Part shown: positions 59,690 through 64,000 of the stretch, one piece after another | How positions within the stretch are numbered: position 1 is the first letter of the stretch | Layout of the letters: each line of letters opens with the position of its first letter | Source: Curtobacterium pusillum | Lineage (GTDB): Bacteria; Actinomycetota; Actinomycetes; Actinomycetales; Microbacteriaceae | Assembly (NCBI RefSeq): GCF_007673235.1 | Contig: NZ_VDZH01000002.1 | Location: 327,652-391,651, forward strand | Length of the DNA: 64,000 nucleotides | Reading direction: 5' to 3' | Program-made: the position numbers and the translations under genes | Notes under the pieces: generated by a model | Database searches by the model: none | What the model was told of the DNA's origin: nothing | Seen by the model: only the letters and a program-made list of their open reading frames with translations

Positions 59690-61969
59690 CTACGCGGCGG
59701 GCACGGCGGCCGGCGCGCGCAGCTCGTGCGTTCCGCCGCCGACGCGCTGCTCCGCGGCACCCGGCAGGCGCACCACGGCGGAGACCCCCTCGGGGACCGT
59801 CGCGCGCACGAGCAACTCCCCGTCGACGAGCTCCCACCGCACCGCGACGTGCCCGTGCACCGTGTCGAGCGACGTCGACGCCCACGTCAGACCGCCGCCC
59901 GGCTGCGGCGCGATGAGCACGGAGGCGTACCCCGGTTCGAGCGCCGACAAGCCGCCGACCACCCGGTGCATCCAGTCCGCCACGGCACCGAGGGCGTAGT
60001 GGTTGAACGAGGTCATCTCGCCCGGGTTGATGGTGCCGTCCGGAAGCATCGAGTCCCAGCGCTCCCACACCGTGGTCGCGCCCATCGTCACCGGGTACAG
60101 CCACGAGGGGCACTCCGTCTGCAGCAGCAGCCGGTACGCGTCGTCGAGGTGGCCGGTCTGCGTCAGCGCGTCGGTGATGAACGGCGTGCCGGCGAACCCG
60201 GTCGAGATCCGGTACCCGGACTGCTCGGCCAGCTCCGCGAGGCGGTCGCCCGCCGCCGCCTCGTCCTCGGGCGACAAGATCCCGAAGACGATCGCGAGCG
60301 CGTAGACGGTGGTGCAGTCGGAGCGGATCCGACCGTCGGTCACGTAGTGCTCCTGGAAGGCGGCCTGGAGGCCCGTGGCGAGTTCCTCGGCTTCGGTCGC
60401 CTCCGCCTCGTGGCCCGTCAACCGCGCCGCCTGCGCCACCAGGGTGGCGCTGCGGTAGGCGCACGCCGTCGCGACGACGCCCGGGTCGGCCTTCGCCTTG
60501 GCGGCGTCCTCCGGCGGGGCGTCCGGGTCGAGCCAGTCGCCGAACTGGAAGACGGTGTCCCAGAGGCCCTGCGGGGAGAGGTGTCCCTTGATCCGGCGGA
60601 GGTGCGCCGTCATCGAGTCGAGCTGCTCCTCGAGCACCGCGGTGTCGCCGTACGCCTGGTACAGCGTCCAGGGCACCCACACGCCGGCGTCCGACCAGAT
60701 CGCGGTCGCGTCGGGCTTGCCGAAGTCCTCGGCGGGGGAGTACTTCAGCACGTCCGGCACCACGAACGGGATGATGCCGTCGGCGTGCTGCTGCTCGAGC
60801 CACACGTCGCGCAGCCAGTCGCCGAGGAACGCCCTGGTGTCGAACAGGTACGACGCCGTCGGGGCGAACGCAGCGATGTCGCCCGTCCAGCCGAGGCGCT
60901 CGTCGCGCTGCGGGCAGTCCGTCGGCACGCTGAGGAAGTTGCCCTGCATGCCCCGGACGACGTTGTCGTGGAAGGTGTTGAGCAGCTCGTGGCTCGACTC
61001 GAACGTGCCCGTGCGGGCGAGGTCCGACCCGACCTGCACCGCGGTGACCGCCGCGCGGAGTTCGTCGACTGTGCCGGTCCACCCGTCGACCTGGGCGTAC
61101 CGGAAGCCGTGGAAGGTGAAGCGCGGCTCGAAGACGTCGTCGCCGCCGCTCAGGGTGAAGTGGTCCGTGGCCTTCGCGGTCCGCAGGGGGCGGGTGCCGA
61201 GCTCGTCGTGCTCAAGGACCTCGGCGTGCGTGAGGGTCAGGACGGTCCCCGAGGCACCGGAGGCGGTCACCCGGATCCAGCCGACCAGGTTCACGCCGAA
61301 GTCGATCAGGGTCGCGCCGGACGGGCTCGTCCAGACCTCGACCGGGGCGATCTCGGCGAGGGGGCGGACGGGCGGCACGGTGTCCGCGACGAGTTCGCGC
61401 TCGCCGAGGTCGACCGTGTGCACGGCTGCTGCGGTGTCGATCCGGCCCGGGTGCTTCCACGTGGTGTCGTCGATCCGGGCGTCGATGTCCTCGCCGTCGT
61501 AGAGCTGGTCGGCGGTGATCGCACTCGACAGCGCCTGCCAGTCGGTGTCCGTCGCGACCCGCTGCTCGTGGCCGTCCGCGAACACGATCCGGAGCTCGGC
61601 GAACCCGGCGACCTCGTCGGCGTACCAGCCGCCGCCTCCGCCCCACGCGAGACGCCCGGCGGCCCAACCCTTGCCGAGGACGAGTGCGAGGACGGCTGCC
61701 TCGCCCGACCCGGAGCCGGTCAGGTGCTCGGTGACGTCGTGCGTCACGACGCGGAGGCGCCACTCGTAGCTCGTCCAGCCCGGCTCGAGCAGGTGGTCGG
61801 AGACGCGGGTCCCGCCGAGCCAGGCCTCGACGACGCCGAGGGCGCTGACGTCGAGGGTCGCGCTCGTGACGGCGCCGTGGCCGTGGTCGAGGGTGAACTC
61901 CCGGCGCAGGATCGGTGCGCTGCCGAGGTCGGCGTCGCTCGCGATGAACGGTGCGGTCCAGGTGGTCAT
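59690..61969 (-). CDS. GH78 alpha-L-rhamnosidase
   Basis: A 759-residue cytoplasmic enzyme with N-terminal beta domains (about 1-300) and an (alpha/alpha)6 barrel. GH78 hallmarks are SVPTDCPQRDERLGWTGDI with catalytic acidic residues, WSDAGVWVPW, GATTVWERWDSM and TSFNHYALGAVADWMH. It releases L-rhamnose from plant rhamnosides such as flavonoid glycosides or pectin-derived oligosaccharides. ATG 61969 follows AAAGGA; a GTG six codons earlier is possible. The permease genes upstream are probably cotranscribed and import the rhamnoside it cuts. Confidence 0.94.
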   Translation of the reverse strand: MTTWTAPFIASDADLGSAPILRREFTLDHGHGAVTSATLDVSALGVVEAWLGGTRVSDHLLEPGWTSYEWRLRVVTHDVTEHLTGSGSGEAAVLALVLGKGWAAGRLAWGGGGGWYADEVAGFAELRIVFADGHEQRVATDTDWQALSSAITADQLYDGEDIDARIDDTTWKHPGRIDTAAAVHTVDLGERELVADTVPPVRPLAEIAPVEVWTSPSGATLIDFGVNLVGWIRVTASGASGTVLTLTHAEVLEHDELGTRPLRTAKATDHFTLSGGDDVFEPRFTFHGFRYAQVDGWTGTVDELRAAVTAVQVGSDLARTGTFESSHELLNTFHDNVVRGMQGNFLSVPTDCPQRDERLGWTGDIAAFAPTASYLFDTRAFLGDWLRDVWLEQQHADGIIPFVVPDVLKYSPAEDFGKPDATAIWSDAGVWVPWTLYQAYGDTAVLEEQLDSMTAHLRRIKGHLSPQGLWDTVFQFGDWLDPDAPPEDAAKAKADPGVVATACAYRSATLVAQAARLTGHEAEATEAEELATGLQAAFQEHYVTDGRIRSDCTTVYALAIVFGILSPEDEAAAGDRLAELAEQSGYRISTGFAGTPFITDALTQTGHLDDAYRLLLQTECPSWLYPVTMGATTVWERWDSMLPDGTINPGEMTSFNHYALGAVADWMHRVVGGLSALEPGYASVLIAPQPGGGLTWASTSLDTVHGHVAVRWELVDGELLVRATVPEGVSAVVRLPGAAEQRVGGGTHELRAPAAVPAA

Positions 61970-62056
61970 GTGGTGTGGTCCTTTCACGCGACCGGTCGTC
62001 GTCGACCGGTGCGGGGGTCTGGGGCCCGGCCGCCCGCCCGGGGTGGGCGGTGCGGC

Positions 62057-62080
62057 GGAGGCGGGTCGCGCCTCCAGGCC
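62057..62080. repeat. Small family A hairpin between permease and GH78
   Basis: GGAGGCG and CGCCTCC pair around five bases, followed by AGGCC, giving the family A text CGCGCCTCCAGGCC. It is 11 bp downstream of the permease stop and could modulate read-through into GH78. Confidence 0.55.
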
Positions 62081-62090
62081 GGGTCGGGCG

Positions 62091-62957
62091 TCAGCCCTTG
62101 ACGGCGCCGCTGGTCATGCCGGCGACGATCTGACGGTTGAAGAAGATGTAGAGGATCAGCGGCGGGATCGTGATGAGCAGCACGTCGGTGAAGAGCAGGT
62201 TCAGCTGGCTGACCGACTGGCTCTGGAACGTGTAGAGCGTCTGCTGCACCGTCGCGTTCTCGGACCCGGGCAGGAAGTACAGCGGGTTCGTGAAGTCGTT
62301 GAACACGGTCACCGACTGCACGAGCACGACCGTGATGATCACCGGCTTGAGCAGCGGCAGGACGACCCCGAAGAACAGGCGGATCGGTCCGGCGCCGTCG
62401 AGCACGGCTGCCTCGTCGAGTTCCTTGGGGATCGTCGCGACGAACGCCCGGAACAGCAGGATGCAGAACGACAGGCCGAAGGTGGCCTCGATGAGGATCA
62501 TCCCGCCCATGGTCTTGAACAGGTTGAGCCCCTGCAGCACCCAGATCGTCGGGACGATCGCGGGCGGGACGATGAGGCCGGCCAGGACGAAGAAGTTGAT
62601 CAGGCCGTTCCACTTGCTCGGCCGCCGTTGCAGGACGTAGCCGACCATCGCGGAGAACACCACCATGATGATGACGCTCCCCACGGTCAGGACGGCGCTG
62701 TTCATGAACGAGCGCAGGATCCCGCCGTCACCGGTCTGCATGACCGCCACGAGGTTCTGCCACAGCTGCCACTGGGTCGGCAGGCTGAAGCCGAGCTGGT
62801 TCGCCTCGGCCGGGCTCTTCGCGGCCTGCAGCAGGACGAAGACGAACGGCACGAGGAAGACCACGAAGCTGACGACGATGGCGATCGAGCCGACGGTCCA
62901 CCGCTGGACGGTCTGGCGCTTCACGGGGCGGCGCGCGGGCGCGGCGGTCGCGGTCAC
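62091..62957 (-). CDS. Rhamnoside ABC transporter permease, MalG type
   Basis: A 288-residue permease with six helices. The EAA-loop equivalent is ELDEAAVLDGAGPIRLFFGVV and the end RQIVAGMTSGAVKG is typical of MalG-like subunits. Its start overlaps the upstream permease stop by 4 bp. Together with the GH78 neighbour and the rhamnose pathway, a rhamnose-containing oligosaccharide or glycoside is the likely cargo (inference). Confidence 0.92.
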   Translation of the reverse strand: MTATAAPARRPVKRQTVQRWTVGSIAIVVSFVVFLVPFVFVLLQAAKSPAEANQLGFSLPTQWQLWQNLVAVMQTGDGGILRSFMNSAVLTVGSVIIMVVFSAMVGYVLQRRPSKWNGLINFFVLAGLIVPPAIVPTIWVLQGLNLFKTMGGMILIEATFGLSFCILLFRAFVATIPKELDEAAVLDGAGPIRLFFGVVLPLLKPVIITVVLVQSVTVFNDFTNPLYFLPGSENATVQQTLYTFQSQSVSQLNLLFTDVLLITIPPLILYIFFNRQIVAGMTSGAVKG

Positions 62958-63892
62958 AGGTCCGCCTCCTTGCGGTTGAGCAGCCAGGAGATCGGGACCA
63001 TGATCGCCGTCACCACGATGAACAACACGACGTTGCCCGCGGTCGACAGCCCGTAGAACCCGGCCTGGTACTGCTTGTAGATCACACTCGCGATGACGTC
63101 ACTGGTGAACCCTGGTCCGCCGCCGGTCATCGCCCAGATGAGGTCGAACGACCGCAGACCGCCGATGAGCGACAGGATGATGACCGTCCCCATCGCGGGT
63201 CGGGAGAGCGGCAGCGTGATGTTCTTGAAGATCGTCCAGGCGCTCGCTCCGTCGACCCTGGCGGCCTCGAAGTACTCCTGGGGGATCGCCACGATGCCGG
63301 CGATGAAGATGAGCGTCGCGATGCCGACGCCCTTCCAGACGTCCACCGCGGCGACGCTCCAGAGGGCGAGGGCCGGGTCGGTCAGCCACCCCGGTGTGGG
63401 GAGGCCGACCGAACCGAGGACGCCGTTGATGATCCCGTGGAAGGGGTCCATCAGCGCCTTGAACGTGATGCCGATGCCGATGGTCGACACCAGCACGGGG
63501 AAGAACACCACCGCTCGGAGGTACCCGCGCCCGAGCACGGGGCTCGTGAGGAGCAGGGCGAGGGCGAGTCCGAGGACCACCTTCGCCGCGCTCGTCACGA
63601 ACCCGTACTCGAACGTGTGCACGAACCCGGAGACGAGCTGCGGGTCCTGGAAGAACCGGACGAAGTTGTCGAAGCCGATGAAGGTCTGGTCGAACAGCGT
63701 CCAGCGGGTGAGCGAGAAGTAGAACCCCGCGAAGGTCGGGACCGCGAAGAACACGACGTACAGCGCGATCGCCGGGATGAAGAACCACGCCGGGTAGAAC
63801 GAGCGCATCCGCTTCCGGGCCGGGCCGGGGCCCGCCTTCGTTGTCTGCGGCGGGGCCACCGCCGTCGTGAGCGTCGCGGTCACGCCGGTCAC
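62954..63892 (-). CDS. Rhamnoside ABC transporter permease, MalF type
   Basis: A 312-residue permease. The coupling loop reads FEAARVDGASAWTIFKNITLP, followed by DLIWAMTGGGPGFTSDVI, both characteristic. GTG 63892 overlaps the stop of the binding-protein gene (GTGA). The operon order is binding protein, MalF type, MalG type, GH78, again without an ATPase gene. Confidence 0.92.
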   Translation of the reverse strand: MTGVTATLTTAVAPPQTTKAGPGPARKRMRSFYPAWFFIPAIALYVVFFAVPTFAGFYFSLTRWTLFDQTFIGFDNFVRFFQDPQLVSGFVHTFEYGFVTSAAKVVLGLALALLLTSPVLGRGYLRAVVFFPVLVSTIGIGITFKALMDPFHGIINGVLGSVGLPTPGWLTDPALALWSVAAVDVWKGVGIATLIFIAGIVAIPQEYFEAARVDGASAWTIFKNITLPLSRPAMGTVIILSLIGGLRSFDLIWAMTGGGPGFTSDVIASVIYKQYQAGFYGLSTAGNVVLFIVVTAIMVPISWLLNRKEADL

Positions 63893-64000
63893 CAGCCCTT
63901 GATGCCGAGCTGCTGGGCCTGCTGGACGACGTCGTCGTCGTACTGGTCAGCGCCCTTGGCTGCGTTCGTGATGCCCGAGCCGACCTGCACGCAGATCTTC
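63889..64000 (-). CDS. Rhamnoside ABC transporter binding protein, C-terminal end only
   Basis: Only the last 36 codons lie in the window, reading from the right edge to the TGA at 63891-63889. The text KICVQVGSGITNAAKGADQ followed by YDDDVVQQAQQLGIKGW is a plausible C-terminus of a sugar-binding lipoprotein, and the GTGA overlap with the permease fits the layout of the other importers in the window. The family call is by context, since no hallmark region is visible. Confidence 0.65.
   Translation of the reverse strand, partial: KICVQVGSGITNAAKGADQYDDDVVQQAQQLGIKGW

Noticed and set aside
60355..60385. Family A repeat inside the GH78 gene (GGCCTGGAGGCCCG)
   Set aside because: It encodes ordinary barrel-helix sequence (LATGLQAAFQE) with no insertion or low-complexity flank; the match to the core is short.
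1..64000. CRISPR array, tRNA or rRNA genes, insertion sequences
   Set aside because: No regular spacer-repeat array, cloverleaf-like tRNA text, rRNA segment or transposase gene was found. The repeats present are palindromic elements without their own genes.

Overview
The window is very GC-rich and densely coded on both strands, with many 4-bp ATGA/GTGA gene overlaps, GTG starts and iron-box/LacI-type regulation. Together with the protein families this points to a high-GC actinobacterium of the Microbacteriaceae, and a plant-associated genus such as Curtobacterium is my best guess (inference; no 16S or marker gene is present). Most of the window is a carbohydrate-catabolism island aimed at plant cell-wall and storage sugars.

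Layout. 1-1.35 kb: end of a spore photoproduct lyase-like gene, a TetR regulator and a divergent DoxX gene around a perfect palindrome. 1.4-4.5 kb: a sugar ABC operon (lipoprotein, two permeases, no ATPase). 4.5-7.4 kb: PRISE-like reductase, DUF3253 protein, GH13 amylase-family enzyme. 7.5-12.7 kb: ChvE-GguA-GguB monosaccharide transporter with a divergent LacI regulator. 12.85-19.3 kb: GH127 beta-L-arabinofuranosidase with its own ABC importer and a second LacI regulator. 19.6-24.8 kb: araB-araD-araA plus an alditol oxidase. 25.1-30.5 kb: a peptide/opine-type ABC operon with fused ATPases. 30.5-33.7 kb: an overlapping operon of Eis-type acetyltransferase, MazG, DUF2087 and squalene-cyclase-like protein. 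33.8-35.3 kb: MarR and a quinone-oxidoreductase-type enzyme. 35.4-38.7 kb: a SipW signal peptidase with three SipW-type exported proteins. 39-42.6 kb: PnuC, a TetR-like protein and a two-gene ABC exporter. 42.7-48.9 kb: alpha-glucosidase, ABC importer and ROK regulator. 48.9-52.2 kb: HxlR/NADPH dehydrogenase pair, siderophore-interacting protein, methyltransferase, membrane protein. 52.2-53.2 kb: secreted GH16 enzyme. 53.4-64 kb: L-rhamnose pathway (lldD, rhaB, fused aldolase/dehydrogenase, rhaI), GH78 rhamnosidase and the rhamnoside importer, which runs off the end.

How it fits together. GH127, GH78, GH16 and GH13 enzymes release arabinose, rhamnose and glucose units. Dedicated importers bring the sugars or oligosaccharides in, and araBDA and rhaI-rhaDE-rhaB-lldD feed them to central metabolism. 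The four importers of the CUT1 type carry no ATPase gene here, so a shared MsiK-type ATPase elsewhere is likely. The arabinose genes and the ChvE transporter share an operator identical in core to the symmetric lac operator. Four catabolic operons share a TTGCG-type -35 box.

A second layer is a set of dispersed palindromic repeats: family A (core CTGGAGGC), family B (55 bp), family C (70 bp) and a 143-bp tandem unit. They sit between genes like terminators, and in several places they have become protein-coding. The clearest case is the linker of the fused ABC ATPase.
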